Source of the DNA: Acidilutibacter cellobiosedens
Lineage (GTDB): Bacteria; Bacillota; Clostridia; Tissierellales; Acidilutibacteraceae
DNA length: 64,000 nucleotides
Assembly: GCF_004103715.1 (NCBI RefSeq)
Contig: NZ_CP035282.1
Location: forward strand, 248,001-312,000
Direction of reading: 5' to 3'
How positions within the stretch are numbered: the first letter of the stretch is position 1; every line of letters starts with the position of its first letter. The translations under genes were made by a program, and so were the position numbers. Shown in pieces: positions 26,245 through 36,446 of this stretch. Under the pieces are notes generated by a model. It made no database searches, had not been told where the DNA came from, and saw nothing but the letters and a program-made list of their open reading frames with translations.

Positions 26245-27904
26245 AATATCCAGAAGGGATCTTATAAAGACAGAGGAAGCAAAAATTATCAGTTCAATTA
26301 GGGCTGGAATTTATACTAGGCTCTCACAAGAGAGAACAGAGGAATGGAGGAACAAATCATCTTCCATTGAAACTCAAATAGAAATCTGTCAGGAATATGC
26401 CAATAAGGAAAACATGAATTTAGTCAAGGTTTATACAGATTATGAGTATTCTGGAACAAATTTTGATAGGCCTGGATATATTGAAATGATGTATGATGTG
26501 AGAAACGGTATTATAAATTGTATTATAATAAGAGACCTATCACGACTTGGTAGAGAACATCTTGAAATGGGCAGGCTTGTAGATAAAGTATTTCCCTTTC
26601 TGAGAGTAAGATTTATTTCTGTTGTAGATAAGATTGATACAGAAAAGGGTATTGATGCAAAATTATCCTTTGAAATGTTAATAAAGAACCTTATAAATGA
26701 TATGTATGCAAAAGATATTGGTCAAAAGATTAAGACTAGTAAAACAGTAAGTGCCAAGCAAGGATTCTTTATAGGTTCAAATCCGCCATTTGGTTATAGG
26801 GTAGTAGAAAAGGATGGTGGAAGAAAACTTGAGCCTGATGAAGTAAGCATGAAAGTAGTAGAGAGAATTTTTACTAGGTATGTAGCTGGTGATAATACTT
26901 TAAAAATAGCTAAAGAGCTTAATGAAAACAATATCTCTACATCAAGCTCCTATAATAAAACAGGCAATATCTTACGTGAGCCAGGAGAGCCACAATGGAG
27001 AAAAGGTACAATAGCCAATATGCTTAGGCAAAGGGTCTATACAGGTTGCCTTGTTCAAGGGACTAAGGAGAATGTTCCAGGAAAAAAGTCTGGCCACTAT
27101 AGGCAAAAACCTAAAGATGAATGGATAATTGTTAAAAACTCTCACGATGCCATTATTTCAAATGATTTATTTTTGGCAGCCCAGGAGATACTTGATAACA
27201 ATAAAAAGAAAGAACACTTTAAAATAACAAGACATGATATGAAAAGAGAGCCAATTAATAAATACAAAGGTGTAATTTTTGATGCAAATACCAATCTATC
27301 TTTAAGAAGAAATAGTATTAGAAGTAATAAAAAAGACGCTAAATTTTATTATTATAAGTTTACAAATGAAGAAAATAATGGAATGGTGCTTGAGACTCCA
27401 TATATTTCTATTATGGAAGACGATATAGATGAGCTAGTAATAAAAAAATTAAGAAGTGTACTGAGTATTGACGCAAGTGGAGCAGATTGTAAAGATAGAA
27501 TAATTGAAATAAGCAAAATGGAAACTGAGCTAGCAGAAAAACATCGTAAGTCTTTTTCCCTTAAGATTTCAAAACTTAATTCGGACTTGAAAAAATTATA
27601 CGAAGGCTATAGTTTAGGAAAGATTGAAAAAGAAGATTATCTAGAGGAAAGAGAATTTAATAGAGAAAGTTTAACCACTTATGAAAAGCAGCTAAGTAAT
27701 CTTGACCTAGAAATTTTATCAATAGAAGCTAAGGCAGAAGAAGAGATAGAATTATTTGACTATCTGTTTTCAAATAAAGATATTAAGCTAGATGAAGAGA
27801 TTATCAAGAAGTATATTGAACGCATTGATGTATATGATAATGACACTATAGAAGTTAGTTTAAAAGGTTTTTTAGGCGGAAAGGAGATGAGGTCAAGTGA
27901 ATAA
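26237..27904 (+). CDS. Large serine recombinase 2
   Basis: 555 residues. Catalytic Ser in YTRLSQER and SSIETQIEICQEY. The usual zinc-ribbon cysteines are absent: the region after residue 340 (GVIFDANTNLSLRRNSIRSN) has none. This suggests a specialised subunit that depends on its neighbours for DNA contacts. It overlaps the flanking recombinase genes by 8 bp on each side, so the three are one translationally coupled unit. Confidence 0.93.
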   Translation: MARISRRDLIKTEEAKIISSIRAGIYTRLSQERTEEWRNKSSSIETQIEICQEYANKENMNLVKVYTDYEYSGTNFDRPGYIEMMYDVRNGIINCIIIRDLSRLGREHLEMGRLVDKVFPFLRVRFISVVDKIDTEKGIDAKLSFEMLIKNLINDMYAKDIGQKIKTSKTVSAKQGFFIGSNPPFGYRVVEKDGGRKLEPDEVSMKVVERIFTRYVAGDNTLKIAKELNENNISTSSSYNKTGNILREPGEPQWRKGTIANMLRQRVYTGCLVQGTKENVPGKKSGHYRQKPKDEWIIVKNSHDAIISNDLFLAAQEILDNNKKKEHFKITRHDMKREPINKYKGVIFDANTNLSLRRNSIRSNKKDAKFYYYKFTNEENNGMVLETPYISIMEDDIDELVIKKLRSVLSIDASGADCKDRIIEISKMETELAEKHRKSFSLKISKLNSDLKKLYEGYSLGKIEKEDYLEEREFNRESLTTYEKQLSNLDLEILSIEAKAEEEIELFDYLFSNKDIKLDEEIIKKYIERIDVYDNDTIEVSLKGFLGGKEMRSSE

Positions 27905-29381
27905 TATTGCTATTTATCTGAGAATATCTGTACTTGAAAAAGGAAATCCAAGGCATGCAGAAGATACTATAAATTCTCAAAGAAATATTATTAAGAACTT
28001 CATCTTCAATGATCCAGACCTCAAAAAGGCAAATATAGAAGAGTTTATTGATGAGGGTTATAGTGGTAGCACTACTTCAAGACCAGGACTAGATAAGCTC
28101 CTTTTAAAGGTAAGACAACAGAAAATAGACTGTATTATAGTAAAAGATATGTCACGTTTTATGAGGAATTATATTGAAATGGGTGATTATCTTGAAAATA
28201 TCTTTCCATTTATGGGGGTAAGATTTATAGCAATTAATGATGGCTATGACAGTAGTAAAGAAACTCAAAATGGAACAGAACTTGATATACAATTTAAAAA
28301 TCTTCTTAACGACTATTATAGTAGAGACATTTCAGAAAAGATGACAACTGCCCTCTATACTGCTAGAAAACAAGGAAAATATACCACAGGAACACCACCA
28401 TATGGATATCTAAAAGATCCTAAAGATAAGTACAAACTTATCATTGATGAAGCAGTTTCAGATAATGTTAGATATATATTTCAGCTTATCCTTGAAGGAC
28501 ATACTTTAAATGGAACTGCAAAAATCCTTAATGATGAAGGTGTTATTACAGCCAGAGCAAGGAGAAAAGAGATAAAAGGCTATGATGCCTATGCTAATAG
28601 GTGGGAATCTACTGTAGAAGAAACAATATGGTCTGCTAGTATGGTTAGAAGAATAGTAAAAAATGAAGCATATACAGGAACTTTTGTATTTAATAAATCA
28701 ACCAAAAGTAAGCTTGATGGTGGTAAGGTTATTTACCATCCCAAAGAGGACTGGATAAGAATCTATGATAATCATGAGGCTCTTATAAGCAAAGAAACAT
28801 TTGATGAAGTTGGAAAAGCATTAAAATCAAGGCATAGAAATAGTTTCAGAGGAAGTAAGAGTAAATACAAAAATAGTCCTCTTGCAACTTTTGTAAGATG
28901 TAATAAGTGTGGTTACAAAATAAGGTTTGGTAAAAGCTCTAATGGAAAAGAGTTAATAGGAATTAATCTTTACTGTTATCACTGTAGAATGCTTGAGCAG
29001 GAAGAAAAACTACCTCATTATAAAGAACTAGAAAAAGAAGTATTTGAAATTTTAAAGGATAAATTTCATATAGATAAGGCGGAAAAGAAGAAACTTCTTG
29101 ATGAGCAAAAAGAACTTTATGATAAGAATGACCAGCTATTAAAAAAGAAAAGGATAGAGTTTGAAAACTATAAGTTTGGTAAGATTTCAAGAGAAGACTT
29201 TGTAGAAATAAAAGACCTGTTACAAGAGTCTAGTGAAGAAAATAATAAACGTATAGAAGCTATTGATAAGGAGTTTAAAGAGAGCGGAAGTATAGAAACC
29301 CTTACTGAAGATGTAGTAGGTAAATATATTAAAACAATTTACATTTCTAGTAAAGGTATAGAAAGAATAGAATATCAATAG
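27897..29381 (+). CDS. Large serine recombinase 3
   Basis: 494 residues. Catalytic Ser in YLRISVLEKG, with INSQRNIIKNF. A zinc ribbon is present (CNKCGYKIRFG ... CYHC) and the coiled-coil tail is short. The start is GTG at 27897 behind GGAGATGAG. Last gene of the recombinase operon; a terminator follows immediately. Confidence 0.94.
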   Translation: MNNIAIYLRISVLEKGNPRHAEDTINSQRNIIKNFIFNDPDLKKANIEEFIDEGYSGSTTSRPGLDKLLLKVRQQKIDCIIVKDMSRFMRNYIEMGDYLENIFPFMGVRFIAINDGYDSSKETQNGTELDIQFKNLLNDYYSRDISEKMTTALYTARKQGKYTTGTPPYGYLKDPKDKYKLIIDEAVSDNVRYIFQLILEGHTLNGTAKILNDEGVITARARRKEIKGYDAYANRWESTVEETIWSASMVRRIVKNEAYTGTFVFNKSTKSKLDGGKVIYHPKEDWIRIYDNHEALISKETFDEVGKALKSRHRNSFRGSKSKYKNSPLATFVRCNKCGYKIRFGKSSNGKELIGINLYCYHCRMLEQEEKLPHYKELEKEVFEILKDKFHIDKAEKKKLLDEQKELYDKNDQLLKKKRIEFENYKFGKISREDFVEIKDLLQESSEENNKRIEAIDKEFKESGSIETLTEDVVGKYIKTIYISSKGIERIEYQ

Positions 29382-29389
29382 TACAATAG

Positions 29390-29418
29390 AAGGAGATCCA
29401 CTGTTAGGGTCTCCTTTT
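29390..29418 (+). terminator. Intrinsic terminator after recombinases
   Basis: AAGGAGA-T-CC pairs with GGGTCTCCTT across a 7-base loop and runs into TTTTCT, 9 bp after the third recombinase stop. Confidence 0.8.
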
Positions 29419-29500
29419 CTACAGAATTTTAGGAATTTTGTATATTCTATCCAAGTTTTACAATCAACTGATATTTTTGATGGCTAGGAGGGTGTATTTA

Positions 29501-30622
29501 ATGAGTGGGTGTTTAATTAAAGGAAATGTAATCATATTTAAAGGCATACAAAAGCAGGAACCAAAAGTTACAATAAGATTCAATGATTCAGAATTTTCTT
29601 ATGTTAGTACAAGTAGTTTTCAATCAGATGATAGTGTGTTAAATAAATCTTTTGAATTATTGCCTTCAATATATTGTACTATAAAGAAAAGATGGGATGA
29701 CGACATTTTCACAAGATATTATAATGAATATAAAGATACAAATAATTTTATTAAGAAGTTATTTATTACTCTTTCTATATTAATAATTAAATATAGATTC
29801 AATAATCAAAGTGTAGAAATAATTTTAGAGGTAAGAAACAAAAGGGATAATATAGAAATATTAGAGGGAGTCTTTAAAAATACTACTTCAAGATTCAAAA
29901 ATAAAGATGAAAGTCTATATGAAAAAATAGAAAATGATAAGAATGAAAGTTGTTATAGAGGATCTGATCCGAGAGGTATGTATGTTGACACAAAAAAAGT
30001 ATTTTATCCTACAACAATGGGTGGAGGGGCTGGTCGATGTGTGGTTTGGGATATATTCCAGACATTAGACTTAATGAATACATTCAAAGAAGATTATAAA
30101 GTTTTTGATGTTGAAACTATGCTAGAGGGTTCTAGTTATAATGAAGGAATTTTAGAACTATGTTCTAATTATGGAACGTGCGGGTATTTGCTTGAAAAAT
30201 TTAAAAGTGATAGTTATTGTACTTCAGAAGAATTATATGATCAAATAGAATTAATAGAATACAAAGGACATTACTTTCCACATGAAGGTAAACATAGAGT
30301 ATGTATTGCAAAACGATTTAAAATTCCTAAAATTTATGCTAAAGTTACAAAAAGTATTAATATAGAGAAAAGGCAAATAGATAAAGATGCAAACTCAATA
30401 AGTATAAAAAATAACTATACTAGAAAAATTGGGGAAAATGATATTTTGAATGCTTATTATAAAGTATTTAGGGATATAGGATTAGAGGATGAGAACGTAA
30501 GATATATAACAGAGGAGGGATTATCTGATGCAGAAGTAATTAACTATATTGAAAAAACCACTAAAAAATCTCTATTAGAATTATCAAAAGAAGTTGCAAA
30601 AAAGGAAAAAGATGATATTTGA
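29501..30622 (+). CDS. ParB/sulfiredoxin-fold domain protein
   Basis: 373 residues from ATG 29501, which follows AGGAGGGTG. The C-terminal half has the ParB-like signature YKGHYFPHEGKHRVCIAKR followed by KIPKIYAKV, matching the G.HR..A...G...V pattern of ParB nuclease-like or sulfiredoxin folds. The N-terminal 200 residues are not recognised; they include a Gly-rich stretch (PTTMGGGAGRCVVWD). Possibly a DNA-modification or defence protein rather than a partition protein, since no ParA is near. Confidence 0.6.
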   Translation: MSGCLIKGNVIIFKGIQKQEPKVTIRFNDSEFSYVSTSSFQSDDSVLNKSFELLPSIYCTIKKRWDDDIFTRYYNEYKDTNNFIKKLFITLSILIIKYRFNNQSVEIILEVRNKRDNIEILEGVFKNTTSRFKNKDESLYEKIENDKNESCYRGSDPRGMYVDTKKVFYPTTMGGGAGRCVVWDIFQTLDLMNTFKEDYKVFDVETMLEGSSYNEGILELCSNYGTCGYLLEKFKSDSYCTSEELYDQIELIEYKGHYFPHEGKHRVCIAKRFKIPKIYAKVTKSINIEKRQIDKDANSISIKNNYTRKIGENDILNAYYKVFRDIGLEDENVRYITEEGLSDAEVINYIEKTTKKSLLELSKEVAKKEKDDI

Positions 30623-30802
30623 TGTTAGTATATAGGCATGGATAAAAAATACTAAACTTTAAGTCTCTAAAAAAGATTAAAAAAACTTATATAAATGATA
30701 TAAACAATATTAGTAGAACTAGTATTATCAGGGAAAAGAATTATTTAAGTAGAATGTTTTTAGATATAAAACTAATAAAATCTGTGGAATATTGGAGGAT
30801 AA

Positions 30803-31570
30803 ATGAGGAAAAAGATTAAAGTTAATGAACATATTATAGACAAAGTTCAGAGTAAAATTGATTCTAGAGGAGATATTAACCAATTTGCTATGCGATTTCT
30901 AATAAATTTTGGGATTTCTTATGAGGTATTAAAATTAAGCAAAGAGAATTTTGTAAAAAAGGAATATATAGAATATTCAATGAAACAGTGCATTGTATCT
31001 CTGATTAGCTATATAGAAACTTTATTAAGAGATATATTTATATTTATCTTAAAAGAAAGACCAGGATATTATGATCTAGTGACTAAAGAATATAGTTTAA
31101 CAATAAGTGGTGAGTTGGATAAAGGAAATAAATATTTGCTTGCAGAAATATTCAATTTTCAAAACATTAAAGATATTGAGAGAGCTTTTAAAGTTCTTTT
31201 TGAAAGTGAAACATTTTTTGAAGAAATAGGTAGTTTTGTTGTTAATAAATATGATAGTTCTGATAAAATAATAAAAAAATTTTCTTTAGATAAATCATTA
31301 CCAAATTGGCTTGAAAACTTGAATGAAGTTATAAAAACAAGACATAATATTGTGCATGATGGAAATTACAATCTAATTTTCTCTGAGAAAAAATTAAATG
31401 AATACCAAAAATGTATTTTATGTTTTGGACAAATTTTTTCACTTTATGTAGCTTATAATTTTAACTTACCAGTTATAGTTATTGAATATGATAAAAGAAA
31501 AAAGCCAATACCTTATTTCTTAGGTCTGGAAGATTTTGAGCATGAATGGATAGAAATAGATGAAGTTTAA
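30803..31570 (+). CDS. HEPN-domain protein
   Basis: 255 residues, all helical. RHNIVHDGN near residue 181 is the R-x4-H catalytic motif of HEPN ribonucleases, in the context KTRHNIVHDGNYN seen in the RiboL-PSP-HEPN type. The ATG follows TGGAGGATAA. It is the last gene before the presumed element junction and has no obvious partner antitoxin. A role in abortive infection is inferred. Confidence 0.65.
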   Translation: MRKKIKVNEHIIDKVQSKIDSRGDINQFAMRFLINFGISYEVLKLSKENFVKKEYIEYSMKQCIVSLISYIETLLRDIFIFILKERPGYYDLVTKEYSLTISGELDKGNKYLLAEIFNFQNIKDIERAFKVLFESETFFEEIGSFVVNKYDSSDKIIKKFSLDKSLPNWLENLNEVIKTRHNIVHDGNYNLIFSEKKLNEYQKCILCFGQIFSLYVAYNFNLPVIVIEYDKRKKPIPYFLGLEDFEHEWIEIDEV

Positions 31571-31612
31571 AGTTATTGTAGCCAGTATTATTGTATCATA
31601 CCCTTGACACGA

Positions 31613-31636
31613 TAGGGCTCTGGAAAGACTTTAATT
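31613..31636 (+). other. Presumed right junction of the mobilizable element
   Basis: In frame with the downstream helicase, codons just before ATG 31637 read stop-GSGKTLI, so the Walker A motif is preserved only from its Gly onward. All coding text before 31613 is unrelated. This is what insertion of a site-specific element into the Walker A codons would leave. Confidence 0.55.
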
Positions 31637-34336
31637 ATGCATGTAAACATTCTGCAATTTCTGCACTATTTAAAGCAATATGAAAAGATGCGAGAAATTA
31701 ATCGCATTATATTACTCACTCCCAATGAGGGATTGTCAGCCCAACATAAAGAAGAACTAGATTTATCAAATTTAAAAGGGTCACTATTTGATAAAAAGGC
31801 TGGAGGATTGTTTACCAGCTACGATAAGCAAATCGATATTATAGATATTCACAAGTTAAGGGATGAATCAGGGGACAAAACTGTAGCTGTAGAGTCTTTT
31901 GAAAGCAACAATCTAGTCTTGGTTGATGAAGGGCACAGGGGTTCGAGCGGAGTAGAATGGAAGGATAAAAGAGATAGAATATGTGAAAACGGTTTTTCCT
32001 TCGAGTATTCTGCGACCTTTGGTCAAGCTATAAAATCTGCGAAAAAGAAAGAACTGGAGCAGGAATATGCAAAATCTATCCTTTTTGATTATTCTTATAG
32101 GTACTTCTATGGAGATGGCTATGGAAAAGATTATAGCATTTTAAATTTAGCTGATGATACGGATGAGGATAGAAGAAAGCTTTACCTTACTGCCTGCTTG
32201 ATGTCTTACTATCAACAGCTTAAGATTTATGAGGAAAACAAAAGAGAGCTAATACCATTCTTATTAGAAAAACCTCTACTTGTTTTTGTCGGTGGAACAG
32301 TTAATGCGGTATATAGAAGGAACAAAAAGGATGTCTCGGACGTAGTAGATGTGCTGTTACTTTTTTCTGACTTTATACAAGATATTGATCAGAGTATAGG
32401 CAACATAGAGAGGCTTTTAAGCGGAAGCCCAGGGCTACTGGATCAAAAAGGAAGGGAAATATTTAAAGATAGTTTTTCTTACATTATAAGCAAAAACATG
32501 ACCCATGAAGCAGTATATATGGATATGCTAAAAACAGTTTTTAATGCTGATGTTCCAGGAGCACAACTTCATATCGATAATTTAAAGGGAATCGAAGGCG
32601 AAATCGGATTAAGAGTGGGAGAAGAAGAGTATTTTGGTGTTATAAATGTTGGTGATGATACTAAACTTATTAAACTGTGCGATAATAATGGCTTGCTAAC
32701 GGAGACTAGGGAATTTTCCAACTCTCTTTTTAGACATCTTAATGAAGAAAGTTCGAGTGTAAATGTATTAATTGGTTCCAAGAAATTCACAGAAGGCTGG
32801 AACAGTTGGCGTGTAAGTACAATGGGGCTACTCAATATTGGGAGAAGTGAAGGTTCAGAGGTAATTCAGCTATTTGGCAGAGGGGTAAGACTGAAAGGCT
32901 ATCAGTTTTCTTTAAAAAGAAGCAGTAGGTTAGAAGATATAAATGAAAAACAAATTCCCAAAATCATTAAACCAGTTGAGACCCTTAATATCTTTGGCGT
33001 AAGAGCAGATTATATGCAACAATTTAAAGAGTATCTGGAAGAAGAAGGTTTGCCAAATAATGAAGGTAAAAAGGAAATTACCTTGCCTGTTATTAGAAAT
33101 ATAAAGGGTGAAATTACAAACAAACTTAAAACACTTAAGGTAAAAAGCAATTTAGATTTTAAGAAAAATGGTCCTAAACCAATATTAGGTTTTCCCGAGG
33201 GCTTAATGGAAAAAAGACCAATAGTCGTGGATTGGTATCCTAAATTGCAATTAATAAAAAGTGGAAACAGGGAGAAAGCCAAAGAGCAAGGTTACAAGAA
33301 TACAGGAAAATTATCTGAAAAGCATATTGCGTTTATTGATTTTGATGAAATTTATTTTGAGATTCAAAGATATAAGAATGAAAAGTCTTGGTACAATTTC
33401 AATATTTCTAAAGATATGTTAAAAGAGTTGCTCGCAAGCCCTACCTGGTACAAGCTGGAGTTACCCGAGGAAGAGCTGGAATTTACTAATTTTAAAAATT
33501 ATAGACGCTGGCAGGAAATTGCTACAGTACTTCTTAAAAAGTATTGTGAAGCTTATTATCATTACAAGAAGTCAGCTTGGGAATTGCCAAGATTAGAATA
33601 CAAAGGTTTACAAGAAGATGATCCTAACTTTATAAAGGAATATAAAGTGACTGTTTATGATGATGACGAGACAGAGTCATTGAAATATAAAATTAACCAG
33701 TTATCAAAGGAAATAGAAAAGGGTTCTTTGAAGGATATAGATATGAGTAGATTTAAGCATGGTGGATTTGAACCTTTTGATTTTAGACGTCATTTTTATA
33801 CACCACTTATTTTTATAGCTAAAGGCGAAACCCAGGTGGAAGTCAGTCCTGTTAACCTTAACGAAGGAGAAAAGAATTTTGTAACTGATTTAAAAAATTA
33901 TTATGACAGCAATTCCTCATTCTTTGAGGATAAGGATCTTTATTTATTAAGGAATAAAAGCAAAGCAGGAATTGGTTTCTTTGAAGCGGGGAATTTTTAT
34001 CCAGATTTTATTATGTGGATACTTTATAAGGATAAACAGTATATTACTTTTGTTGATCCAAAGGGTATTCGATATCTTGAAGGCGGAGAGGAAAACCCTA
34101 AAATCAAATTTTATAAAAAGATAAAAGATATTGAGAAAAGGATAGGAAATAGCAGGATAATCTTAAATTCATTCATACTGTCATTTACAACATTTACAGA
34201 TATAAGGAATACTTGGCGGGGCAGCATAACTAAAGAATTTCTAGAAGAGAAGAATGTGTTGTTCCAACAAGATGACAGGGATAAATATATTGGGAAAATG
34301 ATAGATACTATTTTAGCGAGTAGTATTAATCCTTAA
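31637..34336 (+). CDS. Type III restriction-like helicase-nuclease, 5'-truncated
   Basis: 899 residues from the first ATG. SF2 helicase Walker B is LVDEGHRGSSG near residue 95; later motifs are SATFG, GSKKFTEGWNSWRVS and QLFGRGVRL. The C-terminus has a restriction nuclease core, PDFIMWILYKDKQYITFVDPKG, read as PDF...D-x-K. Walker A lies only in the codons just before the ATG and the normal N-terminus is missing, so the product should not hydrolyse ATP. There is no ribosome binding site at the ATG. It was probably a defence helicase-nuclease encoded with the following OLD and UvrD-like genes. Confidence 0.8.
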   Translation: MHVNILQFLHYLKQYEKMREINRIILLTPNEGLSAQHKEELDLSNLKGSLFDKKAGGLFTSYDKQIDIIDIHKLRDESGDKTVAVESFESNNLVLVDEGHRGSSGVEWKDKRDRICENGFSFEYSATFGQAIKSAKKKELEQEYAKSILFDYSYRYFYGDGYGKDYSILNLADDTDEDRRKLYLTACLMSYYQQLKIYEENKRELIPFLLEKPLLVFVGGTVNAVYRRNKKDVSDVVDVLLLFSDFIQDIDQSIGNIERLLSGSPGLLDQKGREIFKDSFSYIISKNMTHEAVYMDMLKTVFNADVPGAQLHIDNLKGIEGEIGLRVGEEEYFGVINVGDDTKLIKLCDNNGLLTETREFSNSLFRHLNEESSSVNVLIGSKKFTEGWNSWRVSTMGLLNIGRSEGSEVIQLFGRGVRLKGYQFSLKRSSRLEDINEKQIPKIIKPVETLNIFGVRADYMQQFKEYLEEEGLPNNEGKKEITLPVIRNIKGEITNKLKTLKVKSNLDFKKNGPKPILGFPEGLMEKRPIVVDWYPKLQLIKSGNREKAKEQGYKNTGKLSEKHIAFIDFDEIYFEIQRYKNEKSWYNFNISKDMLKELLASPTWYKLELPEEELEFTNFKNYRRWQEIATVLLKKYCEAYYHYKKSAWELPRLEYKGLQEDDPNFIKEYKVTVYDDDETESLKYKINQLSKEIEKGSLKDIDMSRFKHGGFEPFDFRRHFYTPLIFIAKGETQVEVSPVNLNEGEKNFVTDLKNYYDSNSSFFEDKDLYLLRNKSKAGIGFFEAGNFYPDFIMWILYKDKQYITFVDPKGIRYLEGGEENPKIKFYKKIKDIEKRIGNSRIILNSFILSFTTFTDIRNTWRGSITKEFLEEKNVLFQQDDRDKYIGKMIDTILASSINP

Positions 34337-34427
34337 AGCAGAGATGTTAAGGCAGGCCTTATATTGAAGGCTTGTCTTAACTTTGAATTAATATTATTGA
34401 GAAATGATTTAAAATGGGGGGAAATCC

Positions 34428-36446
34428 GTGTATATCGCCAAAATAAGAGTTCAAAACTTTAGATGTTTTCAGGATATAGAAATAGAGTTTAATGAAGGTC
34501 TAAATGTAATTATCGGGGAAAACAACAGCGGGAAAACAACGATAATGAAGGCTATTCAGTATATATTTAACAATTCTCATATAAACAATCCGACTGTTGA
34601 TGATTTTAATAAATCAATACCAATTGAATTTGAACCACCATTTATAAGAATTGTATTAACATTAAGATCTTCAAAAAAAGAAAAAATTGAAGATAAAGCT
34701 ATTGTTTCAAGTTGGTTAACCAAGCTGGAAAGTCCATGGGAAGCAACGTTAACGTATAAATTTTTTCTTCCCGAAAACAACTTAAATGAATATCAAGAGG
34801 ATTTAGAAAAGGCAAAAAGAGGTAAAAAAGACTGTTGGGATGTATTAGAAAAGCATTTAAAAAAGTATGTTTCGAGAATATATGCAGGAAATGAAGATAG
34901 CAAAAATAGAGCTGAACCAGAATACATAAAAAAGTTTCATTGCGAGTATTTAGATGCATTAAGAGATGTTGAAAGTAAAATGTTTATGGGGAAAAATGCA
35001 ATGCTAAAGCAAGTCCTAACTCATTTTATTGATTCAGATATAAAACACAAAAAAGAAGAAGAAAAAGCTTTATTGTTAGAAAAAAGAGAAAAAGAGTTTA
35101 ATAAAGGGGCAGACATAGTTGTATCCAATATGATAAAAAGGGTGCAAACCAGTAACATATTTGAACTTGCAGAAAAGACAGGAGCAACAGTTGGAGGTAA
35201 ACCCATTTTTGGTGGTAATCTGGCAAAAAAAGATGTCATATCCGTTTTAAAATTAATGATAAAGAAAAAAACGGGAATTGAAATACCTATTATTAATAAT
35301 GGAATGGGCTACAACAATTTAGTGTATATATCACTAATTCTATCAAATTTTAAAATGTTGATGTCTAGTGATTTAGGGGAAAATGCGAAAGCCTTTCCGA
35401 TGCTTTTAATTGAGGAGCCTGAAGCGCATTTACATCCAGCGCTACAATATAACTTTTTAAAGTTTTTAAAAGAAGAAATAGATAATCAACAAATAAGCAG
35501 ACAGATATTTATTACTACTCATTCTACTCATATTACTGCCGCAGTAGGATTAGACCCAATAATATGTATGAATTATAATGAGTCTGGAGAGATTGTTCCT
35601 TCCTATCCTGGGAGAGTTTTCTCCAAAACAGATAAAGAAGATATAAAATCAAAAAAGTATGTAGAAAGGTATCTGGATGCTACAAAATCAGAGATGCTAT
35701 TTGCTAAATCGGTAATTATGGGAGAAGGAATAGCCGAGCAGCTTATTTTCCCTATTTTAGCAGAGTATGATAATAAAAGTTTTGAAAAAAGCCACGTGGC
35801 AATGGTCAGAGTGGATGCTTTGACTTTTAAACATTTTATTAAGATGTTTGGGGCAGGAATTAAAAAAGAGAACAAGAAATTCGCATTAAAAAGAAGAGTA
35901 GCTTGTGTAATAGATACAGATCCTTGTAGACGGGAAATTGATACAGACAAATCTAAAAAAAAGAGAAGGTGGGTAAAATGCTATCCATTCCAATTAGAAT
36001 TCGAAACAGACAAATACGAATTTAAACCCATATCCGATGCTGCTCTAAATCTTAAAAAAGTAACAGAAAAAACTAACAATGTTAGGGTCTTTTATAATAC
36101 TTCTGGTAAAGGTAAAACCCTGGAATATGATTTAGCTTTTGAAAATAGTGATTCTGCTATATTGTTTAATAAAGAAGTAAAGATAAAAAAACCTGGAGAT
36201 ATCGAAGGGCTTGCCCAATCTAATTGGGGTAAAAAGGAAAAACAAAAAGCTTTAAAAGCAGTTTCGTTTTTGCTTTATGCCGAAAAAGGTAAGGGAGAGG
36301 TAGCTTTCGATTTGGCCGATAAATTAAAAGATAACATCCAGAAATTAGATAACGATAAAACCAAAGAAAAGTTCATTATCCCTTCTCATATTAAGGACGC
36401 ATTTACATGGGTATGTGGTGCGGAGAGTGAGGATGAACTTAAATGA
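34428..36446 (+). CDS. gajA: GajA-like OLD-family ATPase / TOPRIM nuclease
   Basis: 672 residues. N-terminal ABC-type ATPase: FRCFQDIEIEFNEGLNVIIG with Walker A GENNSGKTT (residues 28-38) and Walker B LLIEEPEAHLHP near residue 326. C-terminal TOPRIM: Glu in MGEGIAEQL near residue 431 and the acidic pair in CVIDTDPCRR near residue 494. It partners with the UvrD-like gene, overlapping it by 4 bp (ATGA), which is the Gabija layout: GajA nicks DNA when nucleotide levels fall during infection. The protein is about 90 residues longer than the best-known GajA, so a related class 2 OLD system is possible. The start is GTG at 34428 behind GGGGGG. Confidence 0.8.
   Translation: MYIAKIRVQNFRCFQDIEIEFNEGLNVIIGENNSGKTTIMKAIQYIFNNSHINNPTVDDFNKSIPIEFEPPFIRIVLTLRSSKKEKIEDKAIVSSWLTKLESPWEATLTYKFFLPENNLNEYQEDLEKAKRGKKDCWDVLEKHLKKYVSRIYAGNEDSKNRAEPEYIKKFHCEYLDALRDVESKMFMGKNAMLKQVLTHFIDSDIKHKKEEEKALLLEKREKEFNKGADIVVSNMIKRVQTSNIFELAEKTGATVGGKPIFGGNLAKKDVISVLKLMIKKKTGIEIPIINNGMGYNNLVYISLILSNFKMLMSSDLGENAKAFPMLLIEEPEAHLHPALQYNFLKFLKEEIDNQQISRQIFITTHSTHITAAVGLDPIICMNYNESGEIVPSYPGRVFSKTDKEDIKSKKYVERYLDATKSEMLFAKSVIMGEGIAEQLIFPILAEYDNKSFEKSHVAMVRVDALTFKHFIKMFGAGIKKENKKFALKRRVACVIDTDPCRREIDTDKSKKKRRWVKCYPFQLEFETDKYEFKPISDAALNLKKVTEKTNNVRVFYNTSGKGKTLEYDLAFENSDSAILFNKEVKIKKPGDIEGLAQSNWGKKEKQKALKAVSFLLYAEKGKGEVAFDLADKLKDNIQKLDNDKTKEKFIIPSHIKDAFTWVCGAESEDELK

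Noticed and set aside
29501-30622. Plasmid partition protein ParB
   Set aside because: Only a ParB-like fold signature is present; there is no ParA neighbour, no central DNA-binding helix-turn-helix and no parS-like site.
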